Shown here one piece after another: positions 9,029 to 16,334 of a stretch of DNA of 64,000 bases; position 1 is the stretch's first letter, and every line of letters starts with the position of its first letter. The notes beneath the pieces are model-generated. The model did not search any database. It was not told the DNA's origin and was given only the letters and a program-made list of their open reading frames with translations. Position numbers and translations under genes: made by a program. The DNA is from an uncultured Mycoplasmatota bacterium (GTDB taxonomy: Bacteria; Bacillota_I; Bacilli_A; RF39; UBA660), in contig USDJ01000008.1 in NCBI GenBank assembly GCA_900553395.1, positions 1 to 64,000 of the forward strand, given 5' to 3'.

Positions 9029-9203
9029 AACACCAAGATTACAAGAATTCTCTACTACTTCAAGATATGTTTCTGCTCCGTGTCCCCCGTGCTTCCAACA
9101 GTGAAGAGTCGCTCCTCCTACTGTCACAGCGCCACTATCAAAATAAGTATCATTATTTAAATCAACTATTTTTTCTTCTAGTGAAGCGGCTAAAGTTATT
9201 ATT
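9029..9203 (-). pseudogene. C-terminal-side fragment of the split PBP transpeptidase
   Basis: From the recombination point the frame reads FKIITLAASLEEKIVDLNND, followed by YFDSG, TVGGATLHCWKHGGHG and ETYLEVVENSCN. This is the SpoVD/FtsI transpeptidase segment that directly follows the serine of SxxK and includes the SxN-type motif (SCN). Homology is lost right after SCN, and the KTG motif and rest of the domain are absent. It continues the protein whose N-terminal part is at 14922-15839, and the 5.75-kb mobile element lies between them. Its bases look clearly richer in G+C than the surroundings. Confidence 0.85.
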
Positions 9204-9232
9204 TTGAAAGTAACCCCCGAAAACGATAACTA
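9185..9232 (-). other. attR-type junction (recombinase-proximal element end)
   Basis: Minus strand: element arm TTTTCGGGGGTTACTTTC, then the AA at 9204-9205, then PBP codons AAATAATAACTTTAGCC. The arm matches the inverted arm at the other end in 15 of 18 positions. The predicted crossover is the AA dinucleotide. Confidence 0.75.
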
Positions 9233-9277
9233 AACAAAATAAAAAAAGACTAGATTACCATATAAATATATGATAGC

Positions 9278-11008
9278 CTAGTCAATGTCGTAACTTAAAT
9301 ATACATTAATTTTAAAACTATTTCTTTGAAAATCAGATCTTCCTAGATCTAATGTTTCAATATCTTTACTAAATATAGGTAGTGATTTATCATCATCTAT
9401 GTGCCTAGCACCTTTTCCAGTAGGAATTGGTTTTTTCAATAAATTCAGATAAATTTTTAGCATTAATTTATGTCTATCATTGTCCTCCTTATAGACTATA
9501 ATTTTCTCCAAAAACTTATCTACAAATTCACTAACATTATTTTTATAATCAACTTGCTTTTTAATAGCATCTTCAATAATATTGATATTACCAAAACTAT
9601 CAGACATAATCTTTCTTTCTTGTTCTATTTTTCCAATTCTTATATTTAAAGATGATATATCTTCATTATATTTATCATTTCTTTCTTTAAATTCTAGGTT
9701 ATTAATACTACCATCAATATTCAATTCTAATAACTTTTCTTTTTTTGTTTCAATAGTTTTGATTTCATTTTTTAATTTTGAAATTTCAAATTGATAATTG
9801 TTATCTATTTTTAAATTAGAATAATAATCTAACATTTCTTTTATAATTTCATTTTTATTATTAAATACTTGTTCCATAATAATTACAAAAATATTATTCA
9901 AGTCCATTTCTGCAATTATTGGACTTTCACAAGCATCTAGTCTATATTTTACATAATTACCACAAGCCCATCTAGGCTTCGTTTGTTTTCTTTTACTTGA
10001 CATTCTCTGGTAAGAAACATTATGTTCACTACAAAATATTTTTGTAGTATAACAATATTTTCTTTCGGCTCTTTTGGCATTACCATTACTTGCTTTCATT
10101 AGTGTACTTCTGCTATCTAATATCTCGTTTGCACGATTCCATAATTCTTCACTAACTATGGCTGGTATTGATTCATCTTTATATATTACTTGTTCTTCTA
10201 TTGGTATATAAACTCTTTGTTTAGTTCTATAATCAATAATTTCAGTAGTATGTCCACGATAAAAACCTTTATATTTAGGATTCTGTATAATTCTCTTTAA
10301 TGTATCCTTATCATAAATATTTCCTTTATAATTATTTATACCTTGCCTGTGTAATTCCATTGCTAATTTATAAAAACCATATTTACCAGTAGCATATAAT
10401 TCAAAAATTTTTCTTATTTTTTTGGCTTCTTCTTCTACAATCACTAATTTAGCATCATCTTTTTTATAACCAGTAATTATATTAGAACCTAAAACTCTAC
10501 CTTTTTTTATTGCTTCTTTGTGTCCCCATTTAACACGAGAAGAAAGTCTTTTGACTTCTTCTTGAGCAACACTTCCCATCATATTAAGTATAAATTCAGA
10601 GTTAGGATCATAAGTATTTATTCCATTTGATTGAAAATATACACCAACATCATTAGCAAGTAATTCTTGTGTATATTTGATACTATCAGATAAATTTCTA
10701 GAAAATCTAGAAACTTCTTTTGTAACTATTAAATCAAAATAGCCAGATTTAGCATCATCAATCATTTGTAAAAATTTTTTTCTTCGTTTAACAGTGCTAC
10801 CACTAATGCCTTCATCTATGTAACCATTAATATAAGTCCAATTTCTATTTGACTTTATAAAGTTTTCAAAAAAAGATATTTGGTTATCTAAAGAGTTCAA
10901 TTGTTCATCGCTTTCAGTAGAGACACGAGCATAAAAAGTAACTCTTAAAGGCAGATCGGCAATGTTTTTGCCTTTTAAGATTTCTTCTCTGACTTTATAG
11001 AATCTCAT
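9278..11008 (-). CDS. Large serine recombinase/integrase
   Basis: 576 residues. The N-terminal resolvase-type catalytic domain carries Ser30 in TFYARVSTESDEQ, with further conserved pieces (DEGISGSTVKRR, VTKEVSRFSRN, GSVAQEEVKRLS). A 'Recombinase' DNA-binding domain follows (about 190-300; ELWNRANEILDSRS), then a zinc-ribbon with Cys at KIFCSEH, WACGN and DACES, and a coiled coil (about 400-470) typical of integrases that synapse attP with attB. It lies next to the element end at 9204. AAGGAGG precedes the ATG and overlaps the stop of the 52-residue gene upstream. It catalyses insertion and, probably with a directionality factor, excision. It looks intact. Confidence 0.95.
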   Translation of the reverse strand: MRFYKVREEILKGKNIADLPLRVTFYARVSTESDEQLNSLDNQISFFENFIKSNRNWTYINGYIDEGISGSTVKRRKKFLQMIDDAKSGYFDLIVTKEVSRFSRNLSDSIKYTQELLANDVGVYFQSNGINTYDPNSEFILNMMGSVAQEEVKRLSSRVKWGHKEAIKKGRVLGSNIITGYKKDDAKLVIVEEEAKKIRKIFELYATGKYGFYKLAMELHRQGINNYKGNIYDKDTLKRIIQNPKYKGFYRGHTTEIIDYRTKQRVYIPIEEQVIYKDESIPAIVSEELWNRANEILDSRSTLMKASNGNAKRAERKYCYTTKIFCSEHNVSYQRMSSKRKQTKPRWACGNYVKYRLDACESPIIAEMDLNNIFVIIMEQVFNNKNEIIKEMLDYYSNLKIDNNYQFEISKLKNEIKTIETKKEKLLELNIDGSINNLEFKERNDKYNEDISSLNIRIGKIEQERKIMSDSFGNINIIEDAIKKQVDYKNNVSEFVDKFLEKIIVYKEDNDRHKLMLKIYLNLLKKPIPTGKGARHIDDDKSLPIFSKDIETLDLGRSDFQRNSFKINVYLSYDID

Positions 11009-11019
11009 AATCTACCTCC

Positions 11020-11178
11020 TTAGCATTTTTTTACCTCTTTACTATAATGATTGATTTTCTCATGAATAATTTTACAAACTTCTTCATATTGTTGTTTAGT
11101 AATGATACCTTTATCATATATTTTTTTGTTAATTATTAATTCATATTCGAGGACAACTATTCTTGGAGTTTCAAACAT
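11020..11178 (-). CDS. Small protein co-encoded with the recombinase (52 aa)
   Basis: A 52-residue frame (starting MFETPRIVVLEYELIINKK, ending KEVKKC) has a strong RBS (GGAGGTG) seven bases before its ATG, and its stop TAA forms part of the recombinase RBS. It has a helical, SHOCT-like composition (YDKGIITKQQYEEV). Small proteins in this position are common next to serine integrases. It could be a recombination directionality factor or a translational leader; this is inference from position only. The RBS is buried in a hairpin (11186-11205), so expression may be controlled. Confidence 0.7.
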   Translation of the reverse strand: MFETPRIVVLEYELIINKKIYDKGIITKQQYEEVCKIIHEKINHYSKEVKKC

Positions 11179-11185
11179 ATAAAAA

Positions 11186-11205
11186 CACCTCCACTAATGG
11201 AAGTG
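11186..11205 (-). promoter_or_regulatory. Hairpin sequestering the RBS of the recombinase operon
   Basis: On the minus strand CACTTCCA-TTAG-TGGAGGTG forms an 8-bp stem (one G-U pair) with a 4-base loop. The 3' arm is the Shine-Dalgarno GGAGGTG of the 52-residue gene. Confidence 0.6.
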
Positions 11206-11263
11206 TATGGTTTCTAGATAAGTTTGATTACTAATTGTATTTTATTTGACATTTTTTCCATAT

Positions 11264-11650
11264 TTAAAAATATGTTTCTCTTAATTTCTTCGACATTTCT
11301 TCATCATCAACTGAATGTATTGAATGATTCCCTAATTTGCAAAAATCTCTTACTTCTTGTTTAATTTCTCTTACTTTATTTTCTGTTGAAAAAACATAAA
11401 AAAATTTTACAAAATCGATTTTACTATCAAAGCAAGAATTCATCTTATATTTTATTCCTTCCCAATCATTACTGGCATTGCCTATCCATGATTCTCCTTG
11501 ATATAAAGTATATATTAATTTAAATTTTTCTTGTTTATCTAATTTCGTTTGTTTTTCATCAATAATAATTAAATTATCTTTTATTATATTTTCTATAAAA
11601 CTCCAATTATTAAAACTAACCGGAAATAAAACTAACATATAATGTTGCAT
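11264..11650 (-). CDS. Unknown cargo protein (128 aa)
   Basis: 128 residues, soluble, no signal or membrane helix. Features include YQGESWIGNASNDWEGIKYKM near the middle and an acidic, histidine-bearing segment near the end (NHSIHSVDDEEMSKKL). I do not recognise the family with confidence; the last segment looks like a possible active-site loop of a small enzyme. It is the last gene of the cargo operon, six bases after the phosphatase gene, so it probably works on the same substrate. The start is the ATG at 11650. Confidence 0.7.
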   Translation of the reverse strand: MQHYMLVLFPVSFNNWSFIENIIKDNLIIIDEKQTKLDKQEKFKLIYTLYQGESWIGNASNDWEGIKYKMNSCFDSKIDFVKFFYVFSTENKVREIKQEVRDFCKLGNHSIHSVDDEEMSKKLRETYF

Positions 11651-11656
11651 ATTTTA

Positions 11657-12175
11657 CTATCGTATAACCTCAATTATTTCAGCAGGTGAGATGTTTTCAA
11701 TTTCAGTAACTGATTGAATTGCCATTTGATGGAAAACAAAAATAATACATTCATAATTATTATATTTCTCGATTATATCTTGAACTCTTTTTTTCAAATG
11801 TTCTTTTGATTCCCAGTTCACTACCCTATCAACTGGTGGAACACCACTGTTCTTAATATAATCTTTATAATATTCTTTCATTTCTTTAGCTTTATATTGA
11901 TATGTTTTATCAGGCTCCCACTCTCTCAAATCAGGTTCTATTTTTATATCTAGGCCTGTTTCTTTTGATATAATTGCTGCTGTTTGCAATGCTCTAGTAT
12001 ATGGTGAAGACACGATGAGTGATGCTTCTTTCAAGCGTGGATCTTTAGATGTCTTTATTACATCATCAATATATTCATCACTTAATTTAGCTAAATCATG
12101 TCCGTGCCCAATAAAATTATGGGCATCACCATAACTATAATCTGCTTTACCGTGTCTTATCATAAAAATCTTCAT
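11657..12175 (-). CDS. Histidine phosphatase superfamily (phosphoglycerate-mutase-like) enzyme
   Basis: 172 residues. The catalytic RHG motif is at the N-terminus (MKIFMIRHGKADY), followed by SSPYTRALQTA, Glu in DLREWEP, and the second catalytic His in FVFHQMAIQ near the C-terminus. This is the standard layout of a small branch-1 histidine phosphatase. The family removes phosphate from sugars, nucleotides or metabolites, and the substrate cannot be told from sequence. It lies between a nucleoside-kinase-like gene (4-base gap) and an unknown gene (6-base gap) in the element's cargo operon. The kinase and phosphatase pairing suggests turnover of a phosphorylated small molecule (inference). Confidence 0.88.
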   Translation of the reverse strand: MKIFMIRHGKADYSYGDAHNFIGHGHDLAKLSDEYIDDVIKTSKDPRLKEASLIVSSPYTRALQTAAIISKETGLDIKIEPDLREWEPDKTYQYKAKEMKEYYKDYIKNSGVPPVDRVVNWESKEHLKKRVQDIIEKYNNYECIIFVFHQMAIQSVTEIENISPAEIIEVIR

Positions 12176-12179
12176 ATAT

Positions 12180-12773
12180 TCATCTCCTTAATTTTAATGA
12201 CTTGCATATACATTCACTGGCGTATGCTTTACTTTTTCCAGTTGTGTCAATAAATTCCTTCCTTGACCATATTTCCATTATATCATAAAATTCGTTTTGA
12301 TAAAATTCAAAATCATTTTTGACCCAATTATTTTGTAAAATTTTGTCTCTATTTAAATTCCTTTTTAGTTTTTCACTTGAATCTGCTGTTAAAATAAATG
12401 TTATATCTGGGTTAACATACCATGCTTGATTTATCATATCTTTATATATTCTAAGCGCATTATCATAACCATTGTATTTACCTAATTTTAAGAAGGCGTA
12501 TGAAACCGCTAAAATTGAAAGATAACTTCTTTCCATAAATACTATTTTGTTTCGTTTCAATAATGATGATGCTAATATCATCCTCTCTTTTTCTATTTCA
12601 AGAAAAATTTGTTGATTTTTTAATTCTTCTTCTATATTCTTTGATGGTTTAGGTGATAATGGATGATCCATAAATTCCTCAATTATTTCGACATTTGGAA
12701 TTTCACTCAAAATTCTTGATGTAGTTGTCTTGCCGGAATTAGACGCTCCTTCTATTACATATAAATTTTTCAT
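12180..12773 (-). CDS. P-loop kinase related to deoxynucleoside/thymidylate kinases
   Basis: 197 residues. Walker A is GASNSGKTT at residues 9-17. An acidic EEFMDHP follows, then ERSYLSILA (the ERS/DRS-type motif of nucleoside kinases), ADSSEKLKRNLNRD (an arginine-rich lid-like region) and a C-terminal helix. Length and motif order match the deoxynucleoside kinase / dTMP kinase-like group. The true substrate is open and could be a nucleoside, nucleotide or related metabolite. The gene is nine bases after the glycosyltransferase stop and four before the phosphatase, in the element operon. Confidence 0.78.
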   Translation of the reverse strand: MKNLYVIEGASNSGKTTTSRILSEIPNVEIIEEFMDHPLSPKPSKNIEEELKNQQIFLEIEKERMILASSLLKRNKIVFMERSYLSILAVSYAFLKLGKYNGYDNALRIYKDMINQAWYVNPDITFILTADSSEKLKRNLNRDKILQNNWVKNDFEFYQNEFYDIMEIWSRKEFIDTTGKSKAYASECICKSLKLRR

Positions 12774-12782
12774 TATATATCA

Positions 12783-14078
12783 CTACCTTTCTGTTTTATA
12801 TTTCTTCATTTTAAAATTGAATATGGAATATAAAGGACCCATATTAGATATAAATGTAGAGACACAAACAGCACATATCAGACTTAACTTATTGTTAATT
12901 TTTTTGTTTTCCAGTTTTTCTATAAGTTTTATTGTACTTAGATAAACACATATTTGCATAAATATATAAGAAAATATTGATATTACAAGCAAAATAATAT
13001 TTCTATAATATATACCAATTGCAAACGGCAAAATAATAATAATTGACCACAATAGCCAACTTAAATTCATACGAACTCTTTGAAAAAGCCAGTTTTTACA
13101 TGAATTGGAAATTTTTTTATCTTTTTTTAGGTTACTTTTTATCATCTTAACCCATTGATTAGAAGTTCTAAACCAGTTAGCATTTTGCTTGATTAATACT
13201 GATATATTTTTGGGCGTTTCCATGTTTTCTAGTTTTAAAACAGGAGTAATCTTAATATTTCTATTTCTAATAATTGAGCTCATGTATATATCTTCACACC
13301 AAAATTTATTATTAAATCCTTCGATTTTTCTTAGTATGTCCAATCTGATATACAATCCATGTCCAACAACATAAGTGTATAATAAATTTGGAAAAGTTAA
13401 GGAGTTTATCAAGCCATATTTTATTTCAAAATTACTTTGGTAAAGTGCAAATCCCTTCATGATAAATGAAAGATTTTCTAAATTGCTAAACGCATAAGAG
13501 TACTGCTGTATTATTTCTGGGTAATCTTGATTTTTAATTATATTCAAAACACTATTTATCGTGTCTAAATTTGGTCTACTGTCTGCATTATATACAGAAA
13601 AATATATTTTTTTACTATTGTTATAATTTTTGTATTCTTTCATTACGTAATTTAGCTGATCCGCCATTATTCCGTCTTTATATGGATAATGTAAAAGTTT
13701 GACTTTATTTATCTTATTTTCGTTGATATATTCATTTACCACATCAAATGTTGTCTTGTTTATTTCTTGCTTGGTCAAAAGCTGTTCGTATTTTTCTTTT
13801 TCTGTTGTCACAATAATTAATTCTATATTATCTTTATCGTTTATTAAATTCAAAAAATAATCTATTGTTTCTTTTATAACAGATTGCTCTCGCAGACAAG
13901 GAATGATAATTAGTATTTTACAATCTGAAAGCCTATTATTATTATTTTTATATACTCTTATACTTTTAATTTTTCTTTTAGCTATACAAGTTTTTAACAT
14001 ATTCCAAAATGCATTTATGATTTCTAAAGCTACTATTATCCAATAAATTATTAATAATATACCTTTCATAAATTCCAC
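12783..14078 (-). CDS. Membrane glycosyltransferase, family 2-like
   Basis: 431 residues. An N-terminal helix (about 7-27) precedes a cytosolic GT-A domain starting CKILIIIPCLREQSVIKET. The donor-site acidic motif is VYNADSRPNL, the acceptor/base motif is FWCEDIYMSS, and a degenerate QxxRW-like QNANWFRTSNQW follows. Several C-terminal helices (about 320-415) complete a processive GT2-type layout. It likely transfers sugars to a lipid or polymer at the membrane. Its start overlaps the end of the ParB-like gene by 13 bases. As mobile-element cargo it could alter cell-surface glycans, for example to hide phage receptors (inference). Confidence 0.85.
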   Translation of the reverse strand: MEFMKGILLIIYWIIVALEIINAFWNMLKTCIAKRKIKSIRVYKNNNNRLSDCKILIIIPCLREQSVIKETIDYFLNLINDKDNIELIIVTTEKEKYEQLLTKQEINKTTFDVVNEYINENKINKVKLLHYPYKDGIMADQLNYVMKEYKNYNNSKKIYFSVYNADSRPNLDTINSVLNIIKNQDYPEIIQQYSYAFSNLENLSFIMKGFALYQSNFEIKYGLINSLTFPNLLYTYVVGHGLYIRLDILRKIEGFNNKFWCEDIYMSSIIRNRNIKITPVLKLENMETPKNISVLIKQNANWFRTSNQWVKMIKSNLKKDKKISNSCKNWLFQRVRMNLSWLLWSIIIILPFAIGIYYRNIILLVISIFSYIFMQICVYLSTIKLIEKLENKKINNKLSLICAVCVSTFISNMGPLYSIFNFKMKKYKTER

Positions 14079-14719
14079 CCCTTCCCTTTTGCTAAATTAT
14101 CAATCGTCTCACAATAACTATCAAGCATTCCACGACTAATGAAAAATTCTTTATCATATTTAGCATCTAGTAAGTCAAAAACTAAAAATTGAACTTTAAT
14201 TTTGAGATATAAACAAATAGCTAGTCGATGTGCACCATCGATCGGAATTCCTGTTTTACTTATAGGTATTATAGTCTTGCTTAAGCCTTCTGCTTTTATA
14301 GATTCAATTAATATGTTAAAATTGTCAATAAAATTATCTGGACTAGATTTACTTCCATCAGGTTCAAAAAAATTATTAAAGGCTTTAATATGCGATAAAT
14401 ATATTTTTTTAGCCAAGTCATAGTCTTTCTTTTCAATATAACTTTTTACATAAAAATATTTCACATAGATATCATATCTATAACGAGATGTCAATTTTTC
14501 GGGACTACATTCATACATGTAATATTGTTTTCTTTTTTCTAGCAATGAATATATATAGTGATTATTAATAAGTTTGTTCGCATCATTTTCATCTATAATC
14601 TTAATTAGCTTACTATTTTTTATAGGACTCATATTAATATTGGTGATAACTATATTGGAACTATTATAAAATTTATCAAATATTATTTTTCCCATATTAG
14701 GTATTTCTTTGGTCCTCAT
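14066..14719 (-). CDS. ParB/Srx-fold-like protein, first cargo gene
   Basis: 217 residues. The C-terminal part holds IPISKTGIPIDGAHRLAICL, the GxHR signature of ParB/sulfiredoxin-fold nucleotide-binding domains. The N-terminal part has no recognised domain (SRYRYDIYVKYFYVKSYIEKK is helical). Proteins of this type occur in surface-polysaccharide and nucleotide-using clusters, and some act as CTP-dependent switches or kinases. There is no DNA-binding HTH, so a chromosome-partition role is unlikely. It is the first gene after the promoter at 14781-14809. The start ATG at 14719 has a weak GGATGTGAT RBS. Confidence 0.65.
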   Translation of the reverse strand: MRTKEIPNMGKIIFDKFYNSSNIVITNINMSPIKNSKLIKIIDENDANKLINNHYIYSLLEKRKQYYMYECSPEKLTSRYRYDIYVKYFYVKSYIEKKDYDLAKKIYLSHIKAFNNFFEPDGSKSSPDNFIDNFNILIESIKAEGLSKTIIPISKTGIPIDGAHRLAICLYLKIKVQFLVFDLLDAKYDKEFFISRGMLDSYCETIDNLAKGKGWNL

Positions 14720-14780
14720 ACTATTATCACATCCAATATAAATATTTAATCAAGATAATTTAAAGTGTTTATCGAGAAGT

Positions 14781-14809
14781 AGTATACAGTTTATATATAA
14801 TTTTGTCAA
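14781..14809 (-). promoter_or_regulatory. Sigma-A-type promoter of the element's cargo operon
   Basis: Minus strand: TTGACA (14804-14809), 17-base spacer, TATACT (14781-14786) with a TG just upstream of the -10. It is a near-consensus, probably constitutive promoter, and it lies inside the element. Confidence 0.85.
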
Positions 14810-14921
14810 CCTGTATTTACCTAATTAAATAAAAGATGGAAATCTGCTTTTAAAGCTGTCAAAGACTTATATAGTTATAAGCTTTGAATTAAATTCAATA
14901 AATATGCATAATTAAAAAAAA

Positions 14922-15839
14922 TCAGCATACTAATATATTGCTTTCGGGTGTTACAATATTAAAAGTAGAACCTGGTTCATATGTCATCCAAATTGGAAGA
15001 TTTCTATTTATTTGCTCTACAGTATAATTTTTATAATTACTAGGGCTAAAATCTGGACGTGATGATATAGCGAGTATTTCTCCACTATTCGGATCCATTA
15101 CTATACCTAGTGCTTGATCTGGATTATATTGACTAATAGCATTATCAAGTTCCCTTTCTAGTGCCTTTTGCAAATCAAAGTTTATAGTAAGCGTCATATT
15201 AACCCCACTTTGTGGTTGTTCATATACCTGTGACATAGAAAGACTATTACCTTTAGCATCACTAAAATATTTTATAGCCCCATCACTACCAGTTAAATAT
15301 TTATCATATATTAATTCCAGACCACTTAAACCCTGATTATCTATTCCAACAAATCCAATAGTATGTGATAATAAATTATCATAAGGATAATTCCTTTTTG
15401 CCTCTTTTACTAAATACACACCTTTTAATCCTAAAGAGTTTATCTTATCGGCTATATCATAGCTTAAGTTTCTTCCTTCGGGATGAACTCTTTCTATCGA
15501 AGTTTTCTTTGATACGTGCGAATACATATTTTCATAACTAACATTAAGTATTTCAGAAAGCTTACTTGCAGTTAAACTCTTATCTTCTATCTGATTTGGT
15601 ATTAAGATAAGTGAAGTCGTAGTAATATTACCAGCTAGTTCTACTCCGTTTCTATCATATATTATTCCTCTATTAGCAGCAAGCGGTAAATTTCTGCTCC
15701 ATAAACTTGTAGCATACTTATTTAATTTTTTGTAATCTATTACTTGAATATAAAAAACCTTAAAAATTATTAAAAAAAATAAAAATAGTGTTGCAAATAT
15801 TATAATTTTAATCCTTACGTGTATACTTTTAAAAAACAT
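14922..15839 (-). pseudogene. N-terminal half of SpoVD/FtsI-type PBP, interrupted by the mobile element
   Basis: The sequence has a short cytosolic start (MFFKSIHVRIK), one membrane helix, the PBP dimerisation motif RGIIYDRNG, FYIQV before it, then a transpeptidase beginning (LTINFDLQKALE, QALGIVMDPNSGEILA, RPDFSPSNY, WMTYEPGSTF). After GSTF the frame enters the element (NIVTPESNILVC, stop TGA at 14922). The catalytic Ser of SxxK is kept, but its Lys has moved to the fragment at 9203. A start at 15839 is chosen over the upstream frame start because of a GGTGAT RBS. The native enzyme would cross-link septal or spore-cortex peptidoglycan; this copy cannot. Confidence 0.9.
14935..14985 (-). other. 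attL-type junction (cargo-side element end)
   Basis: Minus strand: PBP codons GAACCAGGTTCTACTTTT, then AA (14959-14960), then element arm TATTGTAACACCCGAAAGC. The arm is the inverted partner of the one at 9206-9223. Confidence 0.75.
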
Positions 15840-15904
15840 TTTATCACCACTTAAATTTATGAATAAAAACATATATTAATTCAAAAATTATAAATAGTAG
15901 TAAT

Positions 15905-15933
15905 TTGACATTTAAACTTAATTGATATATAAT
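15905..15933 (+). promoter_or_regulatory. Consensus sigma-A promoter for the 107-aa gene
   Basis: TTGACA (15905-15910), 17-base spacer, TATAAT (15928-15933), 26 bases before the start codon at 15960. Confidence 0.88.
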
Positions 15934-15959
15934 CTATCTCGAAGTAAGAAGGTGTATTG

Positions 15960-16283
15960 ATGAAAAAAAATAAAATTAATTTATTTCAAGTAAGTATTTC
16001 AAATAAATCAAATTCATTTATTTTCTCTCTACCACATTCTAATGATGATCTTACCTATGACTATTTTGTGTTATCTGAAGGTGATGAAATAATTGTTGAA
16101 AAGATTACTAATGTATTAAATTTTCTACAAGATGGCCATATAACACTTGTACCAATCGAATTTGGAACTGACGAATTTTTAAAATTTCAAGAATTATATG
16201 AAAAATATTGTGACAAGCACAATAAAGCAAATAAATTAAAGGTAAATATTAAAAGCGAAAAAAATAATCCTCATTTTAACTAA
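15960..16283 (+). CDS. Conserved-looking hypothetical protein (107 aa)
   Basis: 107 residues, soluble, one compact alpha/beta-looking domain (INLFQVSISNKSNSFIFSLP, GDEIIVEKITNVLNFL) and a lysine-rich tail. I do not recognise the family. It has its own consensus promoter and an intrinsic terminator overlapping its stop, so it is a monocistronic, probably well-expressed gene. The start is the ATG at 15960, with AAGGTG at good spacing; an in-frame TTG three bases upstream is too close to the RBS. It is one of the few plus-strand genes. Confidence 0.75.
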   Translation: MKKNKINLFQVSISNKSNSFIFSLPHSNDDLTYDYFVLSEGDEIIVEKITNVLNFLQDGHITLVPIEFGTDEFLKFQELYEKYCDKHNKANKLKVNIKSEKNNPHFN

Positions 16284-16298
16284 ATGAGGATTTTTTGT
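16266..16298 (+). terminator. Terminator of the 107-aa gene
   Basis: AATCCTCATTT pairs with AAATGAGGATT around a short loop and is followed by TTTTTT. The hairpin includes the stop codon. Confidence 0.85.
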
Positions 16299-16334
16299 AT
16301 TACTATATAAAATTAAAATAAAAACATTATTTTA

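Larger units (their letters stand above)
9204..14960 (-). mobile_element. Serine-recombinase integrative element inserted in a PBP gene
   Basis: The ends are set by the split PBP reading frame: PBP N-terminal sequence stops at 14959-14960 and its continuation resumes at 9204-9205. The element is about 5.75 kb. It encodes one large serine recombinase at the 9.2-kb end, a 52-residue companion and five cargo genes, with no conjugation or replication genes seen. Joining the two ends gives a near-perfect inverted repeat centred on AA, as expected for attP of a large serine integrase. It is a small integrative cassette, perhaps mobilised by other elements. Confidence 0.88.

Noticed and set aside
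12730..12945. Plus-strand 71-codon frame
   Set aside because: It is antisense across the junction of the kinase-like and glycosyltransferase genes, without RBS.
14066..14719. ParB plasmid-partition protein
   Set aside because: Only the GxHR-type motif is present. There is no helix-turn-helix, no ParA partner and no replication gene in the element.
9204..14960. Skin-like element excised during sporulation to restore the PBP
   Set aside because: The downstream PBP piece ends after the SCN motif and the KTG part is missing, so excision would not give a full protein. No evidence of sporulation control was seen.
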